Of a DNA stretch of 64,000 nt, positions 1 through 13,086 are shown one piece after another. The notes beneath the pieces were generated by a model that did not search any database, had not been told where the DNA came from, and saw only the letters and a list, made by a program, of their open reading frames with translations. The position numbers and the translations under genes are program-made. The stretch comes from Miscanthus floridulus (Eukaryota > Streptophyta > Magnoliopsida > Poales > Poaceae). Position 1 is the first letter of the stretch. Each line of letters starts with the position of its first letter. Where the stretch lies: positions 69,172,485-69,236,484 of the forward strand of contig NC_089581.1 in assembly GCF_019320115.1 (NCBI RefSeq). Direction: 5' to 3'.

Positions 1-1304
1 TATAGCCCCATGCCTCTTTTCTGCAAAAAAAACTTTTGAGAGATAGTAACAAGAACTTGGAGTATTTATTTAGTAAATGAAAACCTAACAAGCATGTTTT
101 TATGTTCACCCCTAGTGTAGGAGTAAAACATTTTTGGTGGATCTAGATAGAAGGCATGTTTTGCATACTCCCAGTGTAGGAGCAGCAGGTATATGTGTAT
201 GTGTATGTGGTGTGTATGTGATCTTTATTTTAAGAGCATGACAAATCTCTCATAAGGGTCAACAAAGCTTGACAGAACTCAATGCAAAAGCAAGCAACAT
301 ATATGTGGAGGTTTTTCTAGCCTAAATAACATATATGGCTCTAGTGAGAATTCAAGCTTTGTCATATAGGAACTCATCATGTTGCATTTTTGTGTTTTTC
401 AAAAAATAAATCTCTAGAACTTTAGTGTTACTTGGAACAAGAAGATAAACAGCAGCTCAGACCTTCTCATATCATATCCATCAATTGCCTAGACTTAGAT
501 CAAGCATTCACTACCCACAAGTTTCAAGTTCAGAGTAAATCTTTATATCAAATCAGTCGTATCCAAAACTCAGGAGAATTCATGGCTGAAAGCTAGGTAC
601 TTGAAAGGAATTACAATAGAGCAACTATTCATCATTTCCAATTAAGAGTTTATTTTGAGTCCTCTTTATTTTATTTAGCTCTTAAAAACAAATTAAACAC
701 ACCTTTTATTTTGTTTTCAATTTTACTAGATCACACATTATTACTATAGCTATATATATTTATTATAAAGATAACTTTTTATTTTGTTTGATTTATCAAT
801 TTTTTAACTATTGAAAAGAAACTAAAATTAAGACAAAAAGGGGAAAGAATACTTACCTAGATACACGGGAGTGCTTCTCCCCCAAGCTAGCTCTTTTAGG
901 TGAGGGTTTGGTGTTTTAAGTCCTTCGCACAGGGCTTCTCCTTGTGAAGTTCATTGACCAAATACCTCTGTTTGCTCTGAAGATGAGAATTCTTGAGGTG
1001 GTGCCTCTAATGGTGATGTCACCTTCTTCCACCAAACATGTCTTGGTTGTGAGTTTTGATTTTGGTTTGACAGATTTAGGACATTCACTTATAGAAATTT
1101 GGGGAATTGAATGTCTTCCCCCACACTTTGCTTGAAGCGTGTCCTGCTCATGAAGACAAGGTAGAGATCAAGTGTATGGGCACTGTTGGTGGGAAAATAC
1201 CAACAGAACCAAGGCTTTATTTATTCTTCTCTAACCTTAGGCACATTGAATATGATGAAGTTGATGTTGTGTGTTTTGTTCAATTATGTCATGGGTGATA
1301 AGAT
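1..1304 (-). mobile_element. Noncoding retrotransposon remnant, probably Athila-like gypsy 3' region
   Basis: AT-rich DNA with no credible coding frame; the short open frames at 944-1298 show no family motif. Around 1,110-1,130 the minus strand reads as a purine-rich tract with the core GTGGGGGAAG, a kind of sequence often found downstream of pol in Athila-type gypsy elements. A similar tract lies near 5,990 on the other side of the copia fragment. I therefore infer that this is the far part of the gypsy element whose LTR is at 8,136-9,356, split by the copia insertion. A low-complexity TATGTGTATG run sits at about 190-222. Confidence 0.35.
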
Positions 1305-2739
1305 CAGAAGATCATGCATGTAGCATTTAAGTTCATTTGTCCAAAAGGGTTAGTGGGAGCAACAATGATAGGCTTATAGAATGATTCATCAATTATATCA
1401 CAAGTTAAGCCTTTGTCACATGTTATAACATGCTCCTTCTCATTTTCCTCATTAAGTAGAGAGGAATGAGCTTTTTCAAAGCTTCTTGTGAGCCTTGCCA
1501 AGCTTCTCATGGGTTTCTTCTAGCCTCTCATGAGATGCATTGAGCTCATCAAAGGCTTGCTTAAGGGCTGTTAGTTCCTTTCACAAGTCTTTGCATTTCC
1601 TTCTCTTAATGTTAAAATGTTCCTTAGCATCATCTAACATGTCAATTAATTTATCTTTAGTGGGTTCATTATCATCATCACTATCACTTTCATTTTTCTC
1701 ATGTTCCTCATCATCACACTCATCATCGGATTGTACCTTAGTGTCCTTAGCCATGAAGCATGATGGAGTGTCGAAGAGAGAAGTCTTCTCATTAATAGCA
1801 ATGCTTGCAAGAGCCTTCTTCTTGGTGATCTTGTCATCATCACTATCATCATCATCACTTAAGGAAGCATCACTATTCCAAGTGACCACATATGAACCAC
1901 CATTCTTCTTCTTTTGAAGGTCATCTTCTCATCATCATCATCATCATCATCCCATGAGCCATCATCTTCACTTGATGTATCTTACTTGGCCTTGCTCTTA
2001 GATGATGAACCAGCTTTGAATGCCACACTCTTCTTCTTCTCATCCTTCTTCTCTTTAATCTTTTCTTTCTTCTCATCAACATCTCTATAAGCATCATCGA
2101 TCATGATATCTTCCAAGATTTGGTTTGGTGTCCTTGTATCCAAACTGGGTCCTCACTAGCAAGGTGACCAACATGCCAAATCTTATGGGTAAGCATCTCA
2201 AGAACTTATGGGAGAATGTCCTTGTCTTCCACCTTCTCACCAAGTGCTTTGAGATCATTGATAAGCACTTCCATCCAATGAAACATTGTCTGGCACACTC
2301 TCATCTTCCTTCATCTTGAAGCTAGCAAATATCTTCTTGAGAATGTATGCCTTTGCACCCTTTATTGCCTTGGTGCCCTCAAATGATTCTTCCAACTTCT
2401 TCCAAGCTTCATGAGCCATCTCGATGTTCTTGATTTATTCAAATGTTATCTCATCAATAGCATCATGAATAGCACTAAGAGTAATGTTATTGTTTTGGAG
2501 AAGCACTTCTTTAGTCCGTGGTGGGATTCTCTAGGATCAGGCTATCTCAATTGTGGTCTGCACCACCTTCCATACTCTTCTATTGATTGACTTGAAATGA
2601 GTGGTCATCTTTGACTTCCAATAAGGATAATTTTTGCCATCAAATAGGGAATAGGCTTCTTAGTGTTGTTGATTTGAGCCATTTTGATACCGAAGGTTGT
2701 TAAGCCTCAAATCACGGTGACCACGGCTCTAATACCACT
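1305..2739 (-). pseudogene. Broken copia gag (5' internal region)
   Basis: On the minus strand a methionine near 2,681 opens a frame beginning MAQINNTKKPIPY, shortly after the primer-binding site, as in plant copia gag genes. The frame is soon broken by stops and shifts. Further on, 1,889-1,581 encodes an acidic Asp/Glu-rich stretch containing PSCFMAKDTK, and 1,510-1,304 continues with KAHSSLLNEENEKEHV, the coiled linker typical of SIRE/Maximus-type copia gag after the zinc knuckle. A (CAT)n run at about 1,926-1,952 is the antisense of the acidic codons. Protease, integrase and RT are absent, so the element is truncated near 1,305. Copia assignment is firm; the clade is inferred. Confidence 0.75.
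2726..2737 (-). other. Primer-binding site of copia element
   Basis: The minus strand reads TGGTATTAGAGC, one base away from the usual TGGTATCAGAGC complementary to the 3' end of initiator tRNA-Met. It lies two bases inside the LTR end, which fixes the orientation of this element and identifies the adjacent LTR as its 5' LTR. Confidence 0.85.
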
Positions 2740-4715
2740 TGAAAGGTCCTAATGGCTAGAGGGGGGTGAATAGCCTATTAAAAAATTCTACAACAACACT
2801 AAGGCAAGTGATTAGTAAATAAGATGGCTGAAGCGAATTTTGTGCTAGCACTACACTTGTGTTGCAAGCCACCTACCCAATTCTAAAATCTATGATCTCT
2901 AGTATATCACAACAAGGCTAAGTCACTAATTTATACCTAGGTGAGCAATCTAGCAATAGATCTACAACTAAGAGCTACACTAACTAGTTTCAATTACCAC
3001 AAGCTCTACACAAGTAAAGTCACAATGTAATATAAGAGAGTGGTAGAGAGGTATACTACCATGGCAAGTTATCAATCAATGAATACAAATGAATATTGAG
3101 GAGACAATCAAGACACAATAATTTTTCCTCCGAGGTTCACTTGCTTGCCGGCAAGCTAGTCCCTATTGTGGTGATTCACTCACTTGGAGGTTCACGTGCT
3201 AATTGGCATCACACGCTAAACTAGTAAATAGGTGTCGCACAACCAACACAAGATGAGGATTACACAAGCCATGAGCAATCCACTAGAGTACCTTTTGGCT
3301 CTCCACCGGGAAAAGGTCAAGAACCCCTCACAATCACCACAATCGAAGTCAGAGACAAGCACCTTTCTCCGCTCGACGATCCTAGCTGCTCTAAGATATC
3401 TAGGTGGTGGCAACCACCAAGAGTAACAAGTGAATCCCATAGTGAAACACTAACACCAAGTGCCTCTAGATACAATCACTCAAGCAATGCACTTGGATTC
3501 ACTCCTAATCTCACAAAGATGGTAAATCAATGATGGAGATGAGTGGAAGGGCTTTGGCTAAGCTCACAAGGTTGCTATGTCAATGCAAATGGCCAAGAGA
3601 GAGAGCTAGAGCCGGCCAAACACCTTATATAGGCGTCCCCACGAAATTGAGTTGTTGGGCACCATGGGTAGCTCACTGCGTGGTGATCAGACGTGTCGGT
3701 CTGATCGACCGGATGCTCGGCCCCCTACGTCCGGTCATGGGATCATTGCCATGTGTCATAGCTTCAAAGGTGCGCCATCCGATCCCAATGGTCAACTCGA
3801 TCACGCGCTCAAATTAATAAACGATCGGACACACCATGCTAAGATCAGATGTGGCCACCCAGCATCCGCTCACGCCCTCGCCCAAGGCGCCAACCTAATG
3901 ACTTGATGCGCCGATGGAATGACTAGACACTCCATCATTGTGGAGTTTGGTCACTACCAGAGAGCATCTAGAGCTGCACTTTCTTGATCGGACGCGTCCG
4001 AGGAAGCATGAATGGACTTAGGGTCAAGTCCGGTCCTCACTGCCGCTGCGCGCCAATAGTTTTGCCACCATGTCACCATAGGTCATCATTGACCGAACCC
4101 AGAGGCTACGCGTCCGATCACTTCCTCATGCCAACATCTGGTCAACTAGGCCAAGATCATGCCACTGCTCCACTACTGACCAAACGCGTAGGTCTAGTGT
4201 CCGGTCCTATGTTCAGGTCAGCACTGTGACCTTCTTGACTTCCCAAACTTCACCACCCTTGCTTAAATATGTCAACCACCAAGTGTATCACCTTGTGCAC
4301 GTGTGTTAGCATATTTTCACAAACATTTTCAAGGGTGTTATCACTCACTAGAATCTAAATGCATATGCAATGAGTTAGAGCATCTAGTGGTACTTTGATA
4401 ATCGCATTTCGATATAAGTTTCACCCCTCTTAATAGTATGGCTATCGATCCTAAATGTGATTACAGTCGCTAAGTGTCTCGATCACTAAACCAAAAAAGC
4501 TCCTATCAAGTTTCACCTTTGCCTTGAGCTTTTTGTTTTTCTCTTTCTTCTTTTCCAAGCCGAGCACTTGATCATCACCATGGTCACACCATCATCATGA
4601 TCTTCACCACTTGCTCTATTACTTGGAATGTGCTACCTATCTCATGATCACTTTGATAAACTAGGTTAGCATTTAGGGTTTCAATCAATTCACCAAAACC
4701 AAACTAGAGCTTTTA
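2740..4715 (-). mobile_element. Copia 5' LTR (about 2.0 kb)
   Basis: On the plus strand the repeat begins TGAAAGGTCC with CTAGAGGGGGGTGAATAG just inside, the reverse complement of the 3' end of the solo LTR at 34,820-37,230. The other end (about 4,690-4,715) resembles the start of that LTR family, reading on the minus strand AGTTTGGTTTTGGTGAATTG, although the terminal CA appears mutated to TA. Read on the minus strand, a TATA box (TATATAA, 3,624-3,631) lies 54 bp downstream of an array of GACCGGACGC-like motifs. PBS and gag follow, so this is a 5' LTR. The outer boundary is approximate. Confidence 0.75.
3685..4220. repeat. GACCGGACGC inverted-motif array in copia LTR
   Basis: Degenerate direct and inverted copies of the decamer, such as GACCGGATGC, ACGTCCGGTC, ATCGGACGCGTCCGA and ACGCGTCCGATC, are scattered over about 530 bp immediately upstream of the LTR TATA box. 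This is the most decayed of four such arrays in the window. Confidence 0.75.
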
Positions 4716-6635
4716 GTTTCTTAACCCTTGGAAGGATTGTCTATCTCTACATAATGTATCAATCTTTACATGATTATGACTATCATCTTCTAGAATTAGG
4801 ATGTGCACTATTTAGCTTATTTGGTTAAGACTATGGGATCAAGAAAGTGGTGCTAGGGACAAGCTTAAAGAATAGGACATGTTGAGCTAATCAGGCTTGA
4901 TCAGGTAAATTGTAACTCAAACATATTTTGTTTCTTATTTATGTGCCTACCAGAATCAAGGAAAATCTTTTTAAATAATGACCATTTACCTTAGGATGTT
5001 ACCTTTGTCATTAGAGCATGAAGACACCATATGATAAAGGGTAGATGACTCGTGATGGTTCTTCCCTTTTGCTTGAAGTTTTCCTTGCTCGGCTAGTCTC
5101 GCATCTTGAGCTATTCATGAGATTCTTGTTTCCTAGATCACACCTTTTCTTTCTCATCCTTTTGTCATGCCATCTTTCTGCTCTTTGATCTTTTGACACC
5201 TTGTTAGACTTTTTACCTCACTCATTGTTTTATGCCTACAAAGGATTAGTGGACAACACATACCCGAAGGAATATACAATTTTGAAACATAGGTTGTTTG
5301 TCCAGAATTTGTAATTTCCCTCTATGCTAATGAAAACATGGTTTTGGAATTACTTTAGTATAGAGATCATGTTTTATACAAGCATGGATCAAGGCAAAGG
5401 TAACTTGCAGCAAAAGACAAAGTGAATGAACTTTGGTACTTATAGTTCTTTCATCCATGTTGAATGAGGTATGTAGTTCTTACATCTATAATGAATGAGT
5501 TGTGTCTTGCTTTATCTCCGATTTGAATTCATCTCATGACTTACCAATATTGAATTAAAAGTTTCCTGCATAGGGTTAAGTCCAACAAAATATGTAGTAT
5601 CTACTAAGACATACTATTAGCTCAAAAATCACTAGACACCATGTCTAATTTCATTTAGGAAGGCATTTAAACCTAAGCACCACGCTTAATTTAAAAAGCT
5701 TTTGGAAGTAAGATCAATACACCTCTTGGTTCAAGAATCAAACTAAACATCATGTCTAATTTAATTCAGAAAAATAGTTTAAACTAAGCACCATGCCTAA
5801 TTTAAAAGATGCATGAAAATACTTCAAAACCTACACATACTATAGTAAACAAAGGTAGCATGAAAGTATTGTAGATATTTATTCAAATAGAGATGAATGA
5901 ACATGACTGTTGTTTAGCAAGTTGAGCATGGCTTAAAGGTAGAGACAACCAAAATTAGCAACATGGCATAGGATTTTTTAGAGAAGTTCATCCCCCATAC
6001 TTGAATTTTGCAAATGCAAAATTAAGTTTGGATGGATGTGAATAAATGTTGCATGATAGTTGGTTGGACATACCTTGCGTCGTCATCCTTCATTCTTTTT
6101 GCTTCAAACCTGGAATGGTTAGTGAAAAAAAATACTTGAAGGAATATTTTGACAATTATATTTCTATTCTCATTTCATAAGGGCATTACAGCAAAAGGTG
6201 AGAGCTTGTGTTGTCTCCCGAAAGTGCTTGTTTTAGGAAAGAAGCTCATCCTTGGGAAACCTTCTAAATGCACTCAAGTTGGTGAAGTGGTTTTCCCTCC
6301 AACATCAACCTTTGTGTACCTATCTCAAGATTCACACAATGAGATCTGCAATATTTATGATAAACATATGCATCTACAACCACCCTTTCAATTTTTTAGG
6401 AACAGAAAGAATAAGGGGGTTGGAGACCTCGTGTGCGGCAATGTTAGAGAGACCAATTGATTCAGATTTCTCATATGACCATGGATTTGATGAGGTGTTC
6501 ATGGTAACTTCCATGCTCGTTGATATTATCTTCCTTTTCAAGCTCTAAGGGTGTTTCTTCATGAATGTCTATAAACCTTGTCTCCATCATTCCATGCCTA
6601 AGACATTCATTGGACATTTTATTGTCCAAGATTTC
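4716..6635 (-). mobile_element. Noncoding interior of gypsy remnant
   Basis: AT-rich sequence with no recognisable pol domain on either strand. It contains loosely repeated phrases near 5,640, 5,680, 5,750 and 5,790 (variants of AAGCACCATGCTTAATTTAAAA), and a minus-strand purine-rich GTATGGGGGATGAAC tract near 5,985. Because gag of the same orientation lies on its right, I read it as the 3' noncoding part of an Athila-like element that has lost pol by deletion. Confidence 0.45.
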
Positions 6636-8032
6636 CTATGGATTGGTGGCTCTTGGATTAATCTCGTTTAAGGCCTCCTCCAAACCTAGATAAGTCATGT
6701 TTATTAAAGAGATTGATTTAAGCTCACTGTTTGGATCTAAGCCAAGTTTGGATTCTACCCACAAGGCTTCATCCTTGTCCATCCATTCTTTAGCAATGGC
6801 ATACAAGTTCTTAATACATTCTATCCATTGTCGTTGCTCTTTTTGGTCATCCTTGTGGCCTTCATGATTCCTATGCTTTGGTTGTCTTAGTGGATTTCTA
6901 GGGTCATCATGAGACTTAGGAGAGAGAGCATAAGAGGGATCATCAGAGGTCAAGGATGGGTTGAAAGATGGGTTTAGATGAGATATCTAATGCGGACATA
7001 GAAGGGGAGAGGATAGGAATGGCCTTTAGATGGCTTAGCTCTCCTATGGCATTACTTGAAATGCCATCCTTGAATTTTTCCTAATGTCCTATATGGGAAT
7101 AAGGACACTTTCTAAGAGATCCCTTCTTGAGAGGATTTGAATTATATTCACTCGAAGGTCTCTTATGAAGATGAGAATTTAATGTTCTCCCAAAATTAGC
7201 ACCAAAGAGGTCATCCTTGATTTCAATAGGGATTTCCAAAGGTGGAATTCCTTCTTCTCTTAGGGGATTTTGGGGTATTGGTGGTTCAGGATTGATAGCT
7301 AAATCTTGGGATTAGAGTGGTTGTGATTTGGCTATCAAACTTTCTCTACTTGATCGGGAGATGATTTCTTCTCTTTCTCGGGGAGTTCATTATGAATGCT
7401 AGTGCAGGGAATCTTTCCACTAATTCTATCAAGCATAGACCTTGCTTCACTAGCAGACAGATAAAGGAAAGCTCCTCTAGAGGCTGCATCAAGGAATTCC
7501 ATGGAGTCCTTGCTAAGACCCATATAAAAATGTTAAAGAAGTATAGGGTCTTGAATAGCAAGGTCTAGGCCAGTGATGATGAGTTCATTAAAATGATTCC
7601 ACGATGTACCAAGAGATTCTTCTTCTAGTTGTCTAAAATTTAGCACCTCTTTTTGAAGGCTAACCACTTTAGAGATGGAAAAGAAACATAAACAAAATTT
7701 AGAACATAACATTCCCAATCTCCTTGCATACTTCCTACGGTTTGATTATACTATTGTTTAGCTCTTCCCGTCAAAGAGAATGGAAACAACTTCCATCTTA
7801 AGGTTTTGTCAAGTATGCCATCGATACGCAACCATGCACAGGTCTATTCAAACTCTTGTTGGTGCGAGTATGGGTTTTTGTTGCCTTTTCCCGAGAAGGA
7901 TTTATTCCTAATCAATTTTATAAAACATAGGCGCCGCTCATAGCCAAGTGTTAGGATAGGCTCTAAAGATTTTGGTGGCTCTAGACTTGCGCTCGTGGGT
8001 TTAGCATATTGATAGATAGGAGTGGAATCCAT
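6636..8032 (-). pseudogene. Broken Ty3/gypsy gag
   Basis: A minus-strand frame starts at 8,032 (MDSTPIYQYAKPTSASLEPP), about 80 bp after the PBS. It continues through FPFSLTGRAKQ, the capsid block with QLEEESLGTSWNHFNELI, and HFYMGLSKDSMEFLDAASRG in the neighbouring frame, ending with the 6,953-6,636 block. These are hallmarks of plant gypsy Retrotrans_gag proteins. Several stops and frame changes interrupt it (near 7,760, 7,620 and 7,530), so no functional Gag is made. No protease or RT follows. Confidence 0.75.
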
Positions 8033-8110
8033 GCTAAAAGAAAAGTAAAATAAAAGAAAGAATAAAAGATAAAATGTTAAGCTAGGCTCAAAGTTAATTT
8101 AGCAACTGTT

Positions 8111-8128
8111 TCCCCGACAACAATGCCA
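8111..8128 (-). other. Gypsy primer-binding site (tRNA-Asp type)
   Basis: The minus strand reads TGGCATTGTTGTCGGGGA, a decayed form of the TGGCGCCGTTGCCGGGGA site used by many plant gypsy elements. It lies seven bases inside the LTR end and sets the minus orientation. Confidence 0.75.
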
Positions 8129-8135
8129 TAAAGCT

Positions 8136-9356
8136 TGTTGGTATATTTAAGGCACATAGATAAATCTACAAGCGCATGGATACTGTTGTAGCCTTCATCC
8201 AGAGGTATTCCAAGTATCGTATCCATAGGGAAACATGTGAGACTAACTATGGTCTAACTTAACTAAGGGTAGCAACAAGGTTAGGATAAATAGGAGCATA
8301 GAGAGGATAACTAAAGTTCTCTAGTTCTGACTTGGGTAAGCTTATGTCTTCTACTACTCAACTAGGGACATTCCTAGGGAAAGACACCAGCAAAGGATGC
8401 TTTCCTTCGTAACCATGTCCTAATGTGCCTACAGACAGGAGGTGGACTACAAAGGATCAACGAAGCTATATAGTACAGGCTATATAGAACTTAAATCACT
8501 CACACGATCTACCATCTTCCAGAATGCAGGCTGCATCCATGATTAACCTATGTCTAAGCACCATGCTTACACTTACGATTAATACTCTACTCTCTATAGA
8601 ATAGGAATAAAGCACTCAACAGAGGCGTGATCCTGATGAACAATATAAACAAGATGCTTACTCGAATTAGAAGTTGATTACCAGAGATATCTCAAAGGCA
8701 AGCTCAAGTAGAACTTGGATCCACCAAGGTACAAGCCGTAGAGAGAGCACCGATAGGCCGACACCTCCTCCAAACTCTTCCCTCACTCTCCATCTCACTA
8801 TTTCTATTCATAAGACTAGATCCTATAGAGGACTAATCTTCTCTTGATAGCTGGCTATGATCCTGATGAGGAGAATAAGAATTAGGGTTTTAGGATGGCT
8901 CTAAGGAGGGGGGGTAGTGGCTGCTATATATAGGCCAGAATATCCAACATGAGCCCTTGGATCAAACCGACTTAAAGGACAACGTAGATACAACCTAGGA
9001 GGCGGTGGGGAACCGACATTGCAACATGGAGGCTAACAAGTGGGCCTAGGGGCCACTCGGCCTATAGGTGGGGCTGCTTGGCCCCACCTAGTAGTGCCTC
9101 AGTCTCCGCTTCGGTGAGTTGCCTTCTGGAGTTTTCTAGAGTCTTCCCACATCGATTACGCGATGGAATTCCATAATTTCCGTTGATGAATAGGTCCCCC
9201 TTGATGGTTTTCTAGATAAACCCTGCTAAAAACGTAGATTCACCAAAACTCATAGAATTTATTAGTTTAAACCCCTATACCTATGTTTGGTGATGGAATT
9301 AAGTATAAATATATGTTATGTTGATGGTTTATAATTGATGTTAGTGACCGTCAACA
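8136..9356 (-). mobile_element. Gypsy (Athila-like) 5' LTR
   Basis: The 1,221-bp unit has TG...CA termini: on the minus strand it begins TGTTGACGGTCACTAACATC and ends ATACCAACA just before the PBS. A minus-strand TATA box (CTATATATAG, about 8,925-8,934) lies inside it. The matching 3' LTR is not in the window. The sequence just outside the outer end is CCCAT, the expected target duplication, whose partner I cannot see. Confidence 0.75.
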
Positions 9357-10643
9357 CCCATCGACCATTAGAGTGCCATCTCTACCGAGGATGAGGCGTG
9401 GACATGCCTAGTTAATTTTCTCCCTCACCCCCTTTTTAGCCCAAGGAAAATAGACTCGCTTCATGAGGGCTAGCCTTGTTTTCTATGAAGTTTGCTTAAG
9501 TCAAGCTAAGGTCAAGGCCATTATACATAAAGCCATGCAGGTCAACACGATTGGCCTGAGAAGTATTGGCTAGGCTATGACTTGAGCTTGTGCTAAGCAA
9601 ACAACCACTTTTGCCTCTTTCTAGCCAAGGGATCGAACAACCTCTGCGAGGGCTAAGTCCTTTTTCCTTTAGTGTCCTTTTTGGTGTTTCTCGATCTTCC
9701 CGTGCTTTGTTGCTTCTTTTTCGTAGTTTTTCTTGGTTAGTGGTTGATTGCTCCTTTGCTTTGTTTGTCATACAAGCGAGGTAGTTGCATCAGGGATGAT
9801 GTTGATCGACCTAGAATCCATTGGAGGGAGGAGATGCAAACAACAATAGGACCTTGAGGAGAACAACTATGAGTACACTGAGAATCTTAGAGTCGACCAA
9901 TCAACAGGTGCCACATCCCACCCAACCTCATAGAATCCTATTAGACATGCTATAATGTAGATGCTAGTGCTTTACTTTTATGCAAATGATCTGTGATAGG
10001 TTGCATGGTAGAATTTTTTGTGAGCCATTACCTTATCGCAACCTATACCCCTACACACCCGCTGTTAGGCTAGATGCTTGCTTACTACTTGCTACTGCTT
10101 CTACTACGCATTATATCTATGATGTGATGCTTGGTGGAGGATTGTTTGTGAGTGGTTAAGGCACTTGGTTCCAATAATGTGGTAACAACCGGGGAGATCT
10201 TGGTGTGCATCTTGGGTGTGTGGTGAGGGTTGAGTCGATTGGGCAAGATCTTACGACGAGTCATTGGATGAGTCTTACCAGGGGGTGCGACCTGATCATC
10301 CACGGGTGCGACCTGATCATCCGCTACGAGAGGTACCTATGGCGGGTGCATGTGAGATGAGGAGATCCTAGGGTGGAGTGTCTTTGTGGGATGAAGCCCT
10401 AGGATGGAGGTGCCACCGAGGCACAGGGTGTTGGTTATCCCCTTTGAGAAGATATCCTGTCCAGTCCCCTAAGGACTCGTATGTCGAGAGAACTGGATCA
10501 TAGGACCCTACGTGCATGCCACTTGTTCCTAAATGGGTAGGGGATGGATGTTGACCAGCTAGGACAGTGCCACTACTAGGTTGGAAGTGGATAGTGTAGT
10601 GAGGTATGGGCGTGTGGCCCACACCCTCCTAACACAGCGTAGT
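9357..10643. repeat. Unclassified repeat-like DNA left of a copia insertion
   Basis: No gene seen. The frames at 9,496-9,784 and 10,085-10,622 have no recognisable domain. A 19-bp phrase GGGTGCGACCTGATCATCC is duplicated at 10,283-10,301 and 10,304-10,322. This sequence should continue at 16,560 across the copia insertion. The combined piece is probably an old gypsy LTR or leader, but I cannot place it. Confidence 0.35.
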
Positions 10644-13086
10644 TGTAGGGTCGAGATGGCGACTAGAGGGGGGTGAATAGTTGTTACTAAAACTTAATCG
10701 TGTCGGCTAACCAAAACAAGTGTGGAATTAAAACTATCGGTCTAGCCAAGACTACACCCCTCTATCTACGTTCTCTAGCACCTTGCAAAGATCCTAATTA
10801 AGCAACAAAGGTGTCGGGCTAGCTAGAGCTCACCTAATCAATTCTAGAAGCAAGGTCACACAAACCTATGACACTAGTACTTTAACCAACGAGGAGCTCC
10901 TACACATGCTAGTAAGAAAAAGCACAAAGCCAACTAAGCTCACTAGCAATGCTCAATAACAAGACAACCAATGCCAAATTAGAGAGCGCAAATACTTAGC
11001 TACACAAACTAAGCAAAGTGGCTAACAAGGTTACACAAACCAAATTAGTCACGCAAGGGAGCTACTTCTATGCTACACAAGCAAGAAGGTAATTAGTGAA
11101 CTATACAAGCAAACTAATTACAAGAGCAACTACACAAGCACAATATATATGAAAGTAATTACAAGCTTGTGTAACGAGGATGCAAACCAACAGGAAGAAT
11201 AAAGTTGACACGGTGATTTTTCTCCCGAGGTTCACATGCTTGCCAACACTCTAGTCCTCGTTGTGTCGACCGCTCACTTGGTGGTTCAGTGGCTAATTGG
11301 CATCACACGCCAAGCCCGCATGTCGGGCACCGCAAGAACCTACCCCAAAAGTGAGGGTAGCTCAATGACACACTTTACTAGAGTTTCTCTTCGTAGCTCC
11401 TGTGGGGCGAGCACAATGCCCCTCACAAAGCTCTTCTCTAGAGCACCGCACAAGCTTCTTGCAGGCTTCGACGGAGACCACCACTAGACCATCTAGGAGG
11501 TGGCAACCTCTAAGAGTAACAAGCACCAGTGGCTTGCAACTTGATCACCTAGTGCCACTCATTGCAACCTCATGATGCAATCGCACTAGAATAGCTCACT
11601 CACATAATCGGATGATCACTATCAAGAATATGTGAGATGGAGGGCTCCCAAGCACTCACAAGCATAGACACAAAGTCCCCTGAGGTGCTCAGTGCAAGCC
11701 ATGGCTGAGGCCCCTTTCTATTTATAGCCCCATGAGCTAAAATAGTCGTTACCCTTTCACTGGGCGTTTTCTGGGTTGACCGAACGCGCCAGTCATATCG
11801 ACCGGACGCAGGACCTCGGAGTCCGGTCAATGGATGGCTGCCACATCATCCCTGGCTTCAAATATTGAGCGCTTGATCTCAATGGTTAAGTTGTGACCAG
11901 ACGTAGCACAGTGTATGATCGAACGCAAGACCCCAGCGTCCGGTCACTTCCAGTAAGGTTCCACTCGTAAAAATTTGTGACCCGACGCATCCGGTCGGTC
12001 ACAATCGGACACAACAGCAACGTCTGGTCATTTCTCCTCTTCACTGTGCTGCCATGTCAGCAGGACCAGACGCAGCCACCCAGTGTCCGGTCGAAGACCG
12101 ACGCCTACGCCTTCACTACTGCACTGACCGGACGCAAGACCCCAGCATCCGGTCACTGTGTGACCAGCATCTGGTGTACACTGTGAAACCCTATCTTTTC
12201 TATATAGGGTGTTGGTGGCACCATTGGACTATCCACACCCTATGGGTGGACACTCCACTGGTGGAGTTTCGAACCTTTCTCGCCTCCGTTTCATCACCGA
12301 GTTGATCCATATCAACTCCAACTTCATCTCCTTTGTAAATGTGCCATCACCACCAAGTGTACACCACCATGTGTATGTGTGTTAGTATTTTCACAATCAT
12401 TTTTCAAAGGATTAGCCACTCAACTTGCCACACCACTCAATCCTATCGACAATGCAAAGTTAGATCACTCGAGTGGCACTAGATGACCGATATGTAAATA
12501 AGTTTGCCCCTCTTGATAGTACGGCCATCTATCCTAAACCTGGTCATCAACTTCTCTACACACCTATGACCGGTGAAATGAAATGCCTTAGGTTATACCT
12601 TTGCATTGCGCATTCCATTTCATCTCCTCCAATGTCGATGCAACACATGCACCAACATGATCAACAATGATATGATCCACTTCATATCATCACATGATCA
12701 TATTGGTTCATCTATCTTGACTTCACTTGCTTTTCACCGTTGCCTTCGTCCATCGGCGTCAAGTCTTGCTTAAGCTTCACCGCAATGCGGTCCATCGCTC
12801 CAAAGCCTCCAACTTGCCCTTCATGCTTGCAACAGGTCCATCAAGCCAAGTCATGTCTTGATCTTCACCACCTTGATCACGTGACTCAATGTCATGTCTC
12901 ACTTGCAATGAGCTCCTTCATCATCACATGTGTGAGCTTTGCAACATCTCCAAGCCATTTTCACCTTCATGGCATACGTTGCTCACACACATATACCTGT
13001 GGACTAATCACCTATATATCTCATATAAACACAATTAGTCCACCTAGGTTGTCACTCAATTACCAAAACCACACAAGGACCTTTCA
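10644..13086 (-). mobile_element. Copia 3' LTR (2.4 kb), same family as the solo LTR
   Basis: The plus strand starts TGTAGGGTCGAGATGG and ends CAAGGACCTTTCA. The termini, length (2,443 bp) and interior match the solo LTR at 34,820-37,230 in opposite orientation. A minus-strand TATA box (TATAAATAG; plus 11,718-11,726) lies 52 bp from the motif array at 11,778-12,175. The polypurine tract AAAAAGGGGAGAT directly abuts its start, showing it is the 3' LTR. Confidence 0.85.
11778..12175. repeat. GACCGGACGC inverted-motif array in copia 3' LTR
   Basis: Contains GACCGAACGC, GACCGGACGC, GAGTCCGGTCA, GACCAGACG, AGCGTCCGGTCA, CATCCGGTCGGTC, AGTGTCCGGTCG, GACCGGACGCAAGACCCC and AGCATCCGGTCA. Most are paired as forward then inverted half-sites about 15-20 bp apart, directly upstream of the TATA box. 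Confidence 0.85.

Noticed and set aside
1540..1917. Ser-rich 125-codon plus-strand frame
   Set aside because: It is the antisense of the acidic Asp/Glu codons of the copia gag linker and the (CAT)n run.
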